This document shows positions 1 through 6,823 of a DNA stretch of 15,746 nt, in pieces (the first letter of the stretch is position 1; each line of letters begins with the position of its first letter). The stretch covers positions 24,332 to 40,077 of the forward strand of contig DEXR01000013.1 of the NCBI GenBank assembly GCA_002364245.1, written 5' to 3'. Position numbers and translations under genes: made by a program. Source of the stretch: Flavobacteriaceae bacterium UBA3179 (GTDB lineage: Bacteria; Bacteroidota; Bacteroidia; Flavobacteriales; Flavobacteriaceae). A model generated the notes under the pieces. That model made no database searches. It had not been told where the DNA came from and saw only the letters and a list, made by a program, of their open reading frames with translations.

Positions 1-1001
1 GCGATAATATCCAGTAACTCTTTGTCTTTTTCATTTAAAAAACGATAGACTTTCTTTTCTTCCTCGGTCAATTCGACAAAAAGCTGGGTTTGTTGTGTTT
101 TTTTGTCTTTCTCTTGCAATTCCCAGCCTAATTGATAAATGAGGTCTGCTGCATTATTTAGTAAATGAGCTTGTTGAGTTTTTATTAAGTTGTTGCAACC
201 TTGACTCTGTTTATCAGTACTTCGGCCAGGCACAGCAAAAACCTCCCGGTTATAAGAATTTGCGATATCTGCGGTAACGAGACTTCCACCTTTTTCAGCA
301 GATTCTATCACGATGGTCGCTTCAGATAAACCAGCAATGATTCGGTTACGTTTTAAAAAATTGTTTCGGTCAAAAGGGTCATCGCTCCAAAATTCCGTGA
401 TAAAGCCACCATTTTCTACAACTTTCGCAACATATTTCTTATGTGCTTTTGGGTACACTTGATTTAGTCCGTGCGCTAAACAAGCTATTGTCTGTAGGCC
501 ATTGTCCATAGCAGCTTTGTGGGCAGTAATATCAACTCCGTAGGCAAATCCGGAAACGATAACGGGATTAAGTGGCACTAATTCTTCAATTAAATTTTGA
601 CAGAAAACAGTTCCGTAAGTAGTAACTTTTCGGGTACCAACAACGCTAATTATTTTTCTGTTTTTTAAATCGATATTTCCACTATGAAAAAATAGTATTG
701 GACCGTCCAAACAATGTTTCAGGTGTTCGGGGTAAGTTTTGTCAAGAAAGTAACTGTATTGAATACTTTCTTTTTCAATAAAGCGAAGTTCTCGTTCTGC
801 TTCGCCAAGTTGTTGGTTTTCGTTGAGGTCTTTCAGCTTAAAGGAGCCAATTCCATCTACTTTCAGCAAATTGTGCTTTTTCTCTTTAAAAATAGCTTCC
901 GCCGAACCTACGGCACGTAATAATTTTTTAGCAGACGTATCTCCCAGGTTGGGAGTGCGCTGTAAAGCAAGGGTATAAAGTAATTCTTTTTGTGACAACA
1001 T
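1..1001 (-). CDS. dprA: DNA-processing protein DprA (partial, C-terminus beyond window)
   Basis: DprA/Smf loads RecA onto incoming single-stranded DNA during natural transformation, acting in the cytoplasm. I translated this minus-strand frame from ATG at 1001-999; it stays open to the window edge, so the last residues are missing. The N-terminal part (about 1-70) resembles the helical SAM/HhH-like region (VDGIGSFKLKDL). The Rossmann-like DprA core follows, with SVVGTRKVTTYG, IVSGFAYGVD, HGLNQVYPKAH and the strongly conserved EKGGSLVTADIAN and VPGR. The C-terminal end enters the winged-helix-like tail (LTEEEKKVYRFL), which is cut by the window. The gene diverges from the HU/SPOR gene across about 110 bp. 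The family call is secure; whether this organism is naturally competent cannot be told from here. Confidence 0.95.
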   Translation of the reverse strand, partial: MLSQKELLYTLALQRTPNLGDTSAKKLLRAVGSAEAIFKEKKHNLLKVDGIGSFKLKDLNENQQLGEAERELRFIEKESIQYSYFLDKTYPEHLKHCLDGPILFFHSGNIDLKNRKIISVVGTRKVTTYGTVFCQNLIEELVPLNPVIVSGFAYGVDITAHKAAMDNGLQTIACLAHGLNQVYPKAHKKYVAKVVENGGFITEFWSDDPFDRNNFLKRNRIIAGLSEATIVIESAEKGGSLVTADIANSYNREVFAVPGRSTDKQSQGCNNLIKTQQAHLLNNAADLIYQLGWELQEKDKKTQQTQLFVELTEEEKKVYRFLNEKDKELLDII

Positions 1002-1111
1002 AAAACTACATATGCAATCGGGGAGTTGTTAAAAATACACTTTTTTAAGTTGTTGATAAATTTTAAGCCCGGTAATTGAAATACCTGAAAAATTAATCTA
1101 TGTTTGTTAGT

Positions 1112-2053
1112 ATGCAACTAGCCACTTACATAAAAGACTTACTCTATCGGTATGAGTGTGTTATCATTCCTGGGTTTGGTGCGTTTTTAACGCAATATCG
1201 TTCCGCTAGAATCGATGAAGAAACCAACACTTTTTATCCACCTGGAAAATCACTTTCATTCAACAGGCAGTTGCAAACCAATGATGGGTTATTGGCAAAT
1301 TATGTTGCCTCAGTAGAAAAGTGCAGTTATGAAGTAGCTGTTCAAAAAATACGAAACTTTACTGCTAAAGTTTCCCTTCAGCTTACCGAAGGTGAAACAG
1401 TAAGCATTAAAAGTTTAGGTGAATTTATATTGAATGCTGAAAAGTCAATACAGTTCATTCCTTCGGAAACGGAGAACTTTAGTACTGCTTCATTTGGGTT
1501 AAGTGCTTATGTTTCAACAAAAGTAAGCCGTGAAGAATATAAAGAAACGGTTGAAACTCTTGAAGAAAAAGCACCTATCCATTTTACACCAGAGCGTCGC
1601 ACGGCGAGACCGTATTTAAAGTATGCTGCAATTGGCTTGATAGCACTCACTTTAGGTGGTTTTGGAGGTATGAAGCTCTACGAAAGCCAAGTACAAAAAC
1701 ATAACTTTGCAGCAAAACAAGAGGCCGACAGCCGTATTGAAAACCAAATTCAAGAGGCTACTTTTGTTATAGAGAACCCATTACCAGCATTAAAAATTAC
1801 CGTTCCAAAACAAACCGGTAAATACCATATTATCGCTGGAGCTTTTCGTGTTGAGGAAAACGCACAGAAAAAAGTCAAACTACTTTCAGAAAAAGGGTAT
1901 ACTGCAAAACTCATTGGGGCTAACAGATATGGCTTGCATCAAGTTGTGTACAGTAGTTTTGAAGATCGATTAGAAGCGCTTCGAGAACTTCGGAAGATTA
2001 AAAACACCGAAAACGAAGCTGCTTGGTTATTAGTAAAAGACCTTTCAAAGTAG
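1112..2053 (+). CDS. HU-like (CCDC81-type) and SPOR domain membrane protein
   Basis: This is a Bacteroidota-type fusion protein. Residues about 5-65 and 70-140 match the paired bacterial CCDC81-like HU domains (YIKDLLYRYECVIIPGFGAF; later VSIKSLGEF). One hydrophobic helix at about 174-192 (AAIGLIALTLGGFGG) crosses the inner membrane, and the last 75 residues form a SPOR domain (YHIIAGAFRVEENAQKKVKLL), which in known cases binds denuded septal peptidoglycan. The expected topology is HU part in the cytoplasm and SPOR in the periplasm. Numbering is from an upstream in-frame ATG at 1100. I prefer the ATG at 1112 because family members usually begin with a short Met-x-x-x-YI before the DLLYRY motif. 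The function is unproven; a link between the nucleoid and the cell wall or division site is inference. Confidence 0.88.
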   Translation: MQLATYIKDLLYRYECVIIPGFGAFLTQYRSARIDEETNTFYPPGKSLSFNRQLQTNDGLLANYVASVEKCSYEVAVQKIRNFTAKVSLQLTEGETVSIKSLGEFILNAEKSIQFIPSETENFSTASFGLSAYVSTKVSREEYKETVETLEEKAPIHFTPERRTARPYLKYAAIGLIALTLGGFGGMKLYESQVQKHNFAAKQEADSRIENQIQEATFVIENPLPALKITVPKQTGKYHIIAGAFRVEENAQKKVKLLSEKGYTAKLIGANRYGLHQVVYSSFEDRLEALRELRKIKNTENEAAWLLVKDLSK

Positions 2054-2095
2054 ATAATAACTTCTTTCTTTATTCCATTTCATTAAAAACCAATG

Positions 2096-2103
2096 TACCT
2101 TTG
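2096..2103 (+). promoter_or_regulatory. -7 box of the thioesterase promoter
   Basis: TACCTTTG is a perfect match to the Bacteroidota -7 consensus TAnnTTTG, 17 bp before the ATG at 2121. No clear TTTG -33 box is seen at the usual spacing. There is no GTAAC inverted repeat upstream, unlike the two sulfur-operon promoters. Confidence 0.5.
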
Positions 2104-2120
2104 CAAAAAATTATTTTGCA

Positions 2121-2630
2121 ATGGAATCTAGAACATCTTTAGAGTCAAGAACTATAATTACAGACTTAGTGCTTCCTAGTGAGACCAACCCTATTGGTAA
2201 CATGTTTGGAGGTGAACTATTAGCTAGAATGGACCGAGCAGCTGGTATCGCTGCCCGTAGACATAGCCGTCGTGTTGTAGTAACAGCTTCGGTTAATCAC
2301 GTAGCTTTTAATAAAATGATTCCTTTAGGAAGCGTTGTAACCGTAGAAGCTAAAGTATCCCGAGCCTTTAAAAGTTCTATGGAAGTATTCATGGATGTTT
2401 GGATCGAAGATCGCGAAAGTGGTATGCGCAGCAAGGCAAATGAAGCTATTTACACTTTTGTAGCTGTTGATGAAATGGGAAGTCCAGTGCCAATTCCCCC
2501 TTTAAAACCAGAAACAGAACTGGAAAAAGAACGATACGAAGCTGCTTTGCGTAGAAGACAATTAAGCTTAGTTTTAGCGAAAAAGATGGATCCAAAAGAT
2601 GCAACTGAGCTAAAAGCTCTTTTTCAGTAA
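2121..2630 (+). CDS. acyl-CoA thioesterase, hotdog fold (YciA/BACH type)
   Basis: This cytoplasmic enzyme hydrolyses acyl-CoA to free acid and CoA. The 169 residues form a single hotdog domain, the usual length for bacterial members. The active-site segment is present: SETNPIGNMFGGELLARMD, with Asn23 and Asp38 as the probable catalytic pair and NMFGG forming the central helix start. It continues with VTASVNHVAFNKMIPLGSVV and the conserved RSKANEAIYTFVAVD strand. The C-terminal 30 residues are charged and helical (RYEAALRRRQ). A -7 promoter box lies just upstream, so it is probably transcribed on its own. Substrate chain length cannot be read from the sequence. It is not obviously part of the sulfur island that follows. 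Confidence 0.9.
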   Translation: MESRTSLESRTIITDLVLPSETNPIGNMFGGELLARMDRAAGIAARRHSRRVVVTASVNHVAFNKMIPLGSVVTVEAKVSRAFKSSMEVFMDVWIEDRESGMRSKANEAIYTFVAVDEMGSPVPIPPLKPETELEKERYEAALRRRQLSLVLAKKMDPKDATELKALFQ

Positions 2631-2665
2631 AGATGAAATTTTTGTAGAAATTAGAGAAAAACCGA

Positions 2666-2694
2666 TTTGTTACTATTTATTGATTGTATCTTAG
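2666..2694 (+). promoter_or_regulatory. Promoter of the Crp/Fnr regulator gene
   Basis: A -33 TTTG (2666-2669) is followed after 17 bp by TATCTTAG (2687-2694), which is one base off the TAnnTTTG consensus. The ATG is at 2728. A lone GTTAC (2669-2673) overlaps the -33 box but has no partner half-site, so autoregulation is not supported. Confidence 0.5.
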
Positions 2695-2727
2695 CTTTAA
2701 TTCAGAAAAAGCGATTAATAATTACAC

Positions 2728-3360
2728 ATGAATCAATCAATTCATCCCACGTACGCTTCAATTTTTGAAAAAGATTTAATAGAAGAAATTGAACAAACCG
2801 CGGTCTTTAAACAAATCCCCCAAGACACAACCTTAATTAATATTGGTGATTACGTAAAATCAATGCCTTTACTTCTCTCAGGTGCTATTAAAGTGCTTCG
2901 TGTAGATGATAACGGCGATGAGTTATTAATGTACTTTTTAGAAACTGGTGACACGTGTGCCATGACCATGTCTTGCTGTTTGGGACATACCAAAAGTGAA
3001 ATTAAAGCAGTAGCCGAATTAGATACAGAGCTTTTAATGATTCCTGTACAAAAGATGGAGGAATGGACTGCTAAATATAAAAGTTGGAGAAACTTTGTGT
3101 TTGAGAGCTATCATAGTCGTTTACAAGAATTATTACACACAGTAGATACCATTGCCTTTTTAAATATGGATGAACGTCTGTTGAAGTACTTAAAGGAAAA
3201 AGCTAAAGTTTCTGGCGATACAATTTTACATACAACCCATCAAGAAATTGCGTACGATCTAAACACCTCTAGAGTGGTAATATCAAGGCTTCTTAAAAAA
3301 TTAGAAACATTGAAAAAAATTGAATTGAGAAGAAACAGTATAAAAATTCAAGCAATTTGA
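2728..3360 (+). CDS. Crp/Fnr family transcriptional regulator with Cys cluster
   Basis: This 210-residue regulator has an N-terminal cyclic-nucleotide-binding-like beta-roll (about 25-115), a long dimer helix (about 118-145) and a C-terminal winged helix. The helix-turn-helix is at about 171-192, with recognition helix SRVVISRLLKKLE. Compared with E. coli CRP (R180, E181, R185), the equivalents are Arg182, Val183 and Arg187. The glutamate that reads the TGA core is therefore lost, and a different operator is expected. The N-terminal [4Fe-4S] cysteines of FNR are absent. Cysteines occur only at 77, 83 and 84, in the roll (DTCAMTMSCCLG). The gene sits directly before the sulfur genes, 73 bp from the exporter. 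It is the best candidate to bind the GTAAC-N4-GTTAC sites there. The effector is unknown; persulfide sensing through the cysteines is inference. Confidence 0.92.
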   Translation: MNQSIHPTYASIFEKDLIEEIEQTAVFKQIPQDTTLINIGDYVKSMPLLLSGAIKVLRVDDNGDELLMYFLETGDTCAMTMSCCLGHTKSEIKAVAELDTELLMIPVQKMEEWTAKYKSWRNFVFESYHSRLQELLHTVDTIAFLNMDERLLKYLKEKAKVSGDTILHTTHQEIAYDLNTSRVVISRLLKKLETLKKIELRRNSIKIQAI

Positions 3361-3369
3361 TTTTTATAT

Positions 3370-3383
3370 GTAACATAAGATAC
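3370..3383 (+). promoter_or_regulatory. Candidate Crp/Fnr operator upstream of tauE
   Basis: GTAAC-ATAA-GATAC is a 5-4-5 inverted repeat with one mismatch to GTAAC-N4-GTTAC. It ends 22 bp before the -7 box at 3406, the same distance as for the perfect repeat at 4845-4858. Its centre lies near -41 of the predicted start. Binding by the neighbouring regulator is inferred. Confidence 0.6.
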
Positions 3384-3384
3384 G

Positions 3385-3413
3385 TTTGTAAAAAAGCATT
3401 TATCCTACTTTTG
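3385..3413 (+). promoter_or_regulatory. Promoter of the tauE-tpmt unit
   Basis: TTTG (3385-3388), 17 bp, then TACTTTTG (3406-3413): both elements match the Bacteroidota sigma-A-type consensus exactly. The start of transcription should fall near 3418, which leaves a leader of about 16 nt before the ATG at 3434. Confidence 0.7.
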
Positions 3414-3433
3414 CCTAAAATCATTTCAGTTTA

Positions 3434-4234
3434 ATGGATATCACTCAAATTTTAGGATATATTGGCGCTTTAGCAATTGGCATTGTTTTAGGTTTAATAG
3501 GTGGCGGAGGTTCCATTTTAACCGTTCCCGTACTTGTTTACTTGCTATATATCAACCCTGTTACTGCAACAGCTTATTCTTTGTTTGTTGTAGGTGTTTC
3601 AGCTTTGGTTGGGGCTATTCGAAATATCCAAAAGGGATTGGTAGACTTTAAAACAGCTATCGTTTTTGCTATTCCCGCTTTTATAGCAGTCTACGCCACT
3701 CGAAAATTTTTAGTACCCGCAATTCCTGATCAACTTTTTGAAATTAATGGTTTTTTAGTAACTAAAAACATCGCTATCATGGTGTTTTTTGCTATAATCA
3801 TGTTTGTGGCTGCCATTTCGATGATTAAATCAAACGGTAAAAAAATAACTTCTGAAACAACAGTTGTATATAACTACCCATTAATAATTATTGAAGGAAT
3901 TGTAGTAGGGCTATTAACCGGGATTGTTGGTGCTGGCGGTGGTTTTCTCATAATCCCGGCGTTGGTTTTGTTGGCAAAATTACCCATGAAAAAAGCCGTA
4001 GCCACTTCTCTTCTTATTATTGCTATAAAATCGCTAATTGGTTTTATAGGCGATGTTGAAAATCTAGACATAGATTGGACTTTTCTATTAATTTTTACAA
4101 CCATTTCAGTAGTTGGAATATTTGTAGGTACTTGGTTAAATAAGTTTATTGACGGTAAAAAACTGAAAAAGAGTTTTGGATGGTTTGTACTAGCAATGGC
4201 TTTGTATATCGTTTTTAAAGAGTTCACTAAATAA
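3434..4234 (+). CDS. TauE/SafE family sulfite/anion exporter (TSUP)
   Basis: This inner-membrane protein of 266 residues has about eight hydrophobic segments arranged as two homologous halves. The signature repeats are GLIGGGGSILTVPVLV (about 20-36) and GLLTGIVGAGGGFLIIPALV (about 158-178). The family moves sulfur-containing anions or small organosulfur compounds such as sulfite and sulfoacetate. The context (regulator upstream, persulfide dioxygenase and thiosulfate channel downstream) suggests export of sulfite or thiosulfate produced by persulfide oxidation; the precise substrate is inference. The gene has its own promoter with a candidate Crp/Fnr operator. It is followed after 2 bp by the methyltransferase, so the two are almost certainly co-transcribed. 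Confidence 0.92.
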   Translation: MDITQILGYIGALAIGIVLGLIGGGGSILTVPVLVYLLYINPVTATAYSLFVVGVSALVGAIRNIQKGLVDFKTAIVFAIPAFIAVYATRKFLVPAIPDQLFEINGFLVTKNIAIMVFFAIIMFVAAISMIKSNGKKITSETTVVYNYPLIIIEGIVVGLLTGIVGAGGGFLIIPALVLLAKLPMKKAVATSLLIIAIKSLIGFIGDVENLDIDWTFLLIFTTISVVGIFVGTWLNKFIDGKKLKKSFGWFVLAMALYIVFKEFTK

Positions 4235-4236
4235 AA

Positions 4237-4824
4237 ATGATGGAATCTTTAAATGAATCCTATTGGGACAACCGTTACAAAAACAAGGACACCAAATGGG
4301 ATATTGGGTATGTTTCCACACCGCTAAAAACTTATTTTGATCAACTTACCAATAAAAGTTTAAAAATCTTAATTCCTGGAGGTGGTAATTCATACGAAGC
4401 AGAATACCTTCATAATAATGGCTTTACCGAAGTCTATGTAGTAGATATTTCAAAAACTGCTCTACAAAACTTTAAAAAAAGAGTAACTAGTTTCCCTTCT
4501 GAAAAATTACTACATCAAGACTTTTTTAAGTTAGAAGAAACATTCGACCTTATTATAGAACAAACCTTCTTTTGTGCACTTAATCCTTCCTTACGTGACG
4601 AGTATGTTTTAAAAATACATCAGTTGTTGAAACCAAAAGGGAAATTAGTGGGGCTGCTTTTCAACTTTCCCTTAACTGATGACGGGCCGCCTTTCGGCGG
4701 AAGTGAAGCCGAGTATAAAAAACGGTTTTCACCTTTCTTTAAAATAAAGATTATGGAAACTGCTCATAATTCGATACCTGAAAGAAAGGGGAATGAACTG
4801 TTTGTCATGCTTCAGAAAAAATAA
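4237..4824 (+). CDS. TPMT-like SAM-dependent thiol methyltransferase
   Basis: The 195-residue class I methyltransferase belongs to the thiopurine S-methyltransferase family. It shows the N-terminal W-x-x-RY...WDIG (10-24), the SAM-binding motif ILIPGGGNSYEAEYL (44-58), the acidic end of strand 2 (Asp70), DFF (95-97), the IIEQTFFCAL segment (106-115) and GPPFGGSEAEYKKRF (150-164), all family hallmarks. It transfers the methyl group of S-adenosylmethionine to a thiol or related nucleophile in the cytoplasm. Two ATGs are adjacent (4237 and 4240), and either may start. It lies 2 bp behind the TauE gene, under the same operator-bearing promoter. A role in methylating sulfide, persulfide-derived thiols or a chalcogen compound fits this context, but the true substrate is not visible. 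Confidence 0.88.
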   Translation: MMESLNESYWDNRYKNKDTKWDIGYVSTPLKTYFDQLTNKSLKILIPGGGNSYEAEYLHNNGFTEVYVVDISKTALQNFKKRVTSFPSEKLLHQDFFKLEETFDLIIEQTFFCALNPSLRDEYVLKIHQLLKPKGKLVGLLFNFPLTDDGPPFGGSEAEYKKRFSPFFKIKIMETAHNSIPERKGNELFVMLQKK

Positions 4825-4844
4825 ACCACATTTCTACTGGCTAG

Positions 4845-4858
4845 GTAACCAATGTTAC
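4845..4858 (+). promoter_or_regulatory. Candidate Crp/Fnr operator upstream of the PDO operon
   Basis: GTAAC-CAAT-GTTAC is a perfect inverted repeat with two 5-bp arms and a 4-bp spacer, the geometry of FNR-type sites. It ends 22 bp before the -7 box at 4881, so its centre lies near -41 of the predicted start. Confidence 0.65.
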
Positions 4859-4880
4859 TGATAGCATCTAATTACTTGCC

Positions 4881-4888
4881 TATCTTTG
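4881..4888 (+). promoter_or_regulatory. -7 box of the PDO-YeeE-YedE operon
   Basis: TATCTTTG matches TAnnTTTG exactly. No TTTG is present at the -33 position; the bases there are GATA. This would suit a promoter that depends on an activator bound at the adjacent 4845-4858 repeat. The ATG follows at 4913. Confidence 0.65.
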
Positions 4889-4912
4889 TAATATAACTTT
4901 AAAACAAGTGTT

Positions 4913-6256
4913 ATGAAAATAAAGCAATTTGAATATAAGCCACTTTCACATTACTCGTATGCAATAATCAGTGAAGGTAAAATGGCGCTAGTAGACCCCG
5001 AACGTGATCCTATGCAATATTATGCATTTGCCGAAGAGAACGATGCGCAAATTGTTGCCGTTTTTGAAACCCACCCGCACGCCGATTTTGTAAGTTCTCA
5101 TTTACAGATTCATGAAGAAACAGGTGCCAAGATATATTCCAGTAAAAAAACAGGAGCCGACTATCCACACACGACCTTTGATGATGACGATACTGTAAAA
5201 ATGGGAAATATAATTTTTACGGCAATAAACACACCAGGACATTCGCCAGATAGTATAACCATACAGGCTACCGATGGCAATACTACAGCATTATTTACTG
5301 GTGACACTTTATTTATAGGCGATGTAGGCCGCCCAGATTTACGTGAAAAAGCAGGCCATTTAAAGGCCAAGCGAGAAGAACTGGCTAAAATGATGTTTAA
5401 TACCATACAAAATAAATTTAAAGATTTGCCAGACCATGCATATGTTTATCCGGCACACGGTGCAGGTTCGCTTTGTGGAAAAGGTATGAGCGCAGATGCA
5501 TCTTCCAGCACATTAGGAAATGAGCGTATAAGTAATTGGGCTTTTAAAAACCAAACCGAAGAACAGTTTACAGAGCATCTATTAAGCTCACAACCGTTTA
5601 TACCACATTATTTTGGTTATAACGTTGCTATTAATAAAGATGGTGCCAGTAATCTTTCCAAAAGTATTGGAAACATTCCTTTGCAACTTTCCATTTCAGA
5701 AAAGAAAAATGATATTTTGGTGATTGATACCCGCGATGAAAGAGATTTTAAAAAGAATCATCTGCCAGGAAGCATCAATATTATGGCTAATTCGGAAACT
5801 TCTAAGTTTGAAACTTGGCTAGGTTCCATTGTTAAACCGGAAGAAGAATTTTACGTAGTTGTGAATTCCGTAGAAGAAACAAATACATTACTCAACAGGA
5901 TAGCAAAAATTGGCTATGAAAAGCAAGTTAAAGCAGTTGTAACATTAAGTAATGACGATTTAAAAAAATCATCAGATTTTAATATTTCAGAATTTAAAAA
6001 CAATAAAGAAGCCTTTACAATTGTGGATATACGCAATGAAAGTGAAGTGGAAGAAGGAAAGATTTTTGAATCAGCATTGACGATCCCATTGCACCAATTG
6101 AGAGAAAATGTTTCTGAAATTCCAACGGAAAAACCTATTGTGGTTCATTGTGCAGGAGGTTATAGAAGTGCTGCTGGTAGTAGTATTCTGGAAACTGAAC
6201 TTGAAAACACTACTGTATTCGATTTAAGTGATGCTGTAACTGAATTTCAAAACTAA
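4913..6256 (+). CDS. Persulfide dioxygenase-rhodanese fusion (CstB-like)
   Basis: The 447-residue protein combines three parts. Residues about 1-245 form an ETHE1-type metallo-beta-lactamase domain with THPHADF (His54, His56, Asp58), PGH (His110), GDTLF (Asp131) and PAHG (His182). The usual DH of the HxHxDH motif is DF, as expected for a mono-iron persulfide dioxygenase using His54, His110 and Asp131. Residues about 262-350 are a pseudo-rhodanese: DTRDERDF and HLPGS are kept, but the catalytic loop (VVVNSVEET) has no Cys. Residues about 362-447 are a full rhodanese with active Cys413 in VVHCAGGYRSA. Cys188 (SLCGKG) may correspond to a functional PDO-domain Cys of CstB. The architecture equals staphylococcal CstB, which oxidises low-molecular-weight persulfides and forms thiosulfate. 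It leads a three-gene operon with the YeeE/YedE pair; the next ATG is 5 bp after the stop. Confidence 0.93.
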   Translation: MKIKQFEYKPLSHYSYAIISEGKMALVDPERDPMQYYAFAEENDAQIVAVFETHPHADFVSSHLQIHEETGAKIYSSKKTGADYPHTTFDDDDTVKMGNIIFTAINTPGHSPDSITIQATDGNTTALFTGDTLFIGDVGRPDLREKAGHLKAKREELAKMMFNTIQNKFKDLPDHAYVYPAHGAGSLCGKGMSADASSSTLGNERISNWAFKNQTEEQFTEHLLSSQPFIPHYFGYNVAINKDGASNLSKSIGNIPLQLSISEKKNDILVIDTRDERDFKKNHLPGSINIMANSETSKFETWLGSIVKPEEEFYVVVNSVEETNTLLNRIAKIGYEKQVKAVVTLSNDDLKKSSDFNISEFKNNKEAFTIVDIRNESEVEEGKIFESALTIPLHQLRENVSEIPTEKPIVVHCAGGYRSAAGSSILETELENTTVFDLSDAVTEFQN

Positions 6257-6261
6257 ACTTT

Positions 6262-6819
6262 ATGAATATTATATATGAACCTTGGCCGTGGTACGTGGCC
6301 GGACCACTAATTGCTTTGGTTATGTTTTTACTGCTCTTTGCAGGAAAGCAATTTGGCATGTCTTCAAACTTACGAACCATGTGTTCGGCAGGTGGAGCCG
6401 GAAAAGTAGCCGATTTTTTTAAATTTAATTGGAAAGAAGAGCGTTGGAATTTATTAGTTGTAGTTGGTGCCGCTATCGGTGGTTTTATTGCCTCTCAATT
6501 TATGTCTAATAATACGGTTGAAATCAATCCAGAAATAGCCGAACAGCTTTCTAATGATTACCAAATTAATAGTGCTGGTCAAGCTTACATGCCACCAGAA
6601 TTATTTTCAACCGAACAATTATCAAACCCATTTGTGTTAGGAGTTTTATTGGTTGGCGGTTTGTTGGTAGGTTTTGGTGCTCGCTATGCAGGCGGATGTA
6701 CATCTGGTCATGCTATTTCAGGGTTAAGCAACTTGCAACTTCCTTCGTTAATAGCCGTAATCGGTTTTTTTATTGGTGGCTTAGTAATGATTCACGCCAT
6801 TTTCCCCATAATATTTTAA
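6262..6819 (+). CDS. YeeE/YedE family transporter, N-terminal half
   Basis: This 185-residue membrane protein has about four hydrophobic segments (about 12-28, 63-80, 124-142, 160-180). Family signatures are SSNLRTMCSAG around Cys41 and GARYAGGCTSGHAISG around Cys146. Full-length YeeE proteins are thiosulfate channels that pass the ion along conserved cysteines. Here the transporter is about half size, and the second half is the next gene, 4 bp later. Coupling with the persulfide dioxygenase-rhodanese upstream points to thiosulfate or another sulfane-sulfur species as cargo. The 82-122 stretch between segments is hydrophilic, an unusually long loop. The family is secure; substrate and direction are inferred. 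Confidence 0.9.
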   Translation: MNIIYEPWPWYVAGPLIALVMFLLLFAGKQFGMSSNLRTMCSAGGAGKVADFFKFNWKEERWNLLVVVGAAIGGFIASQFMSNNTVEINPEIAEQLSNDYQINSAGQAYMPPELFSTEQLSNPFVLGVLLVGGLLVGFGARYAGGCTSGHAISGLSNLQLPSLIAVIGFFIGGLVMIHAIFPIIF

Positions 6820-6823
6820 AAGC

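Noticed and set aside
2660..2673. GTTAC half-site in front of the Crp/Fnr gene, as evidence for autoregulation
   Set aside because: The partner arm at 2660-2664 (AACCG) does not resemble GTAAC and the distance to the -7 box differs from the other two sites.
3874..4227. Open frame antisense to the TauE/SafE gene
   Set aside because: It lies fully inside a well-recognised membrane-protein gene and its translation matches no family I know; a shadow frame.
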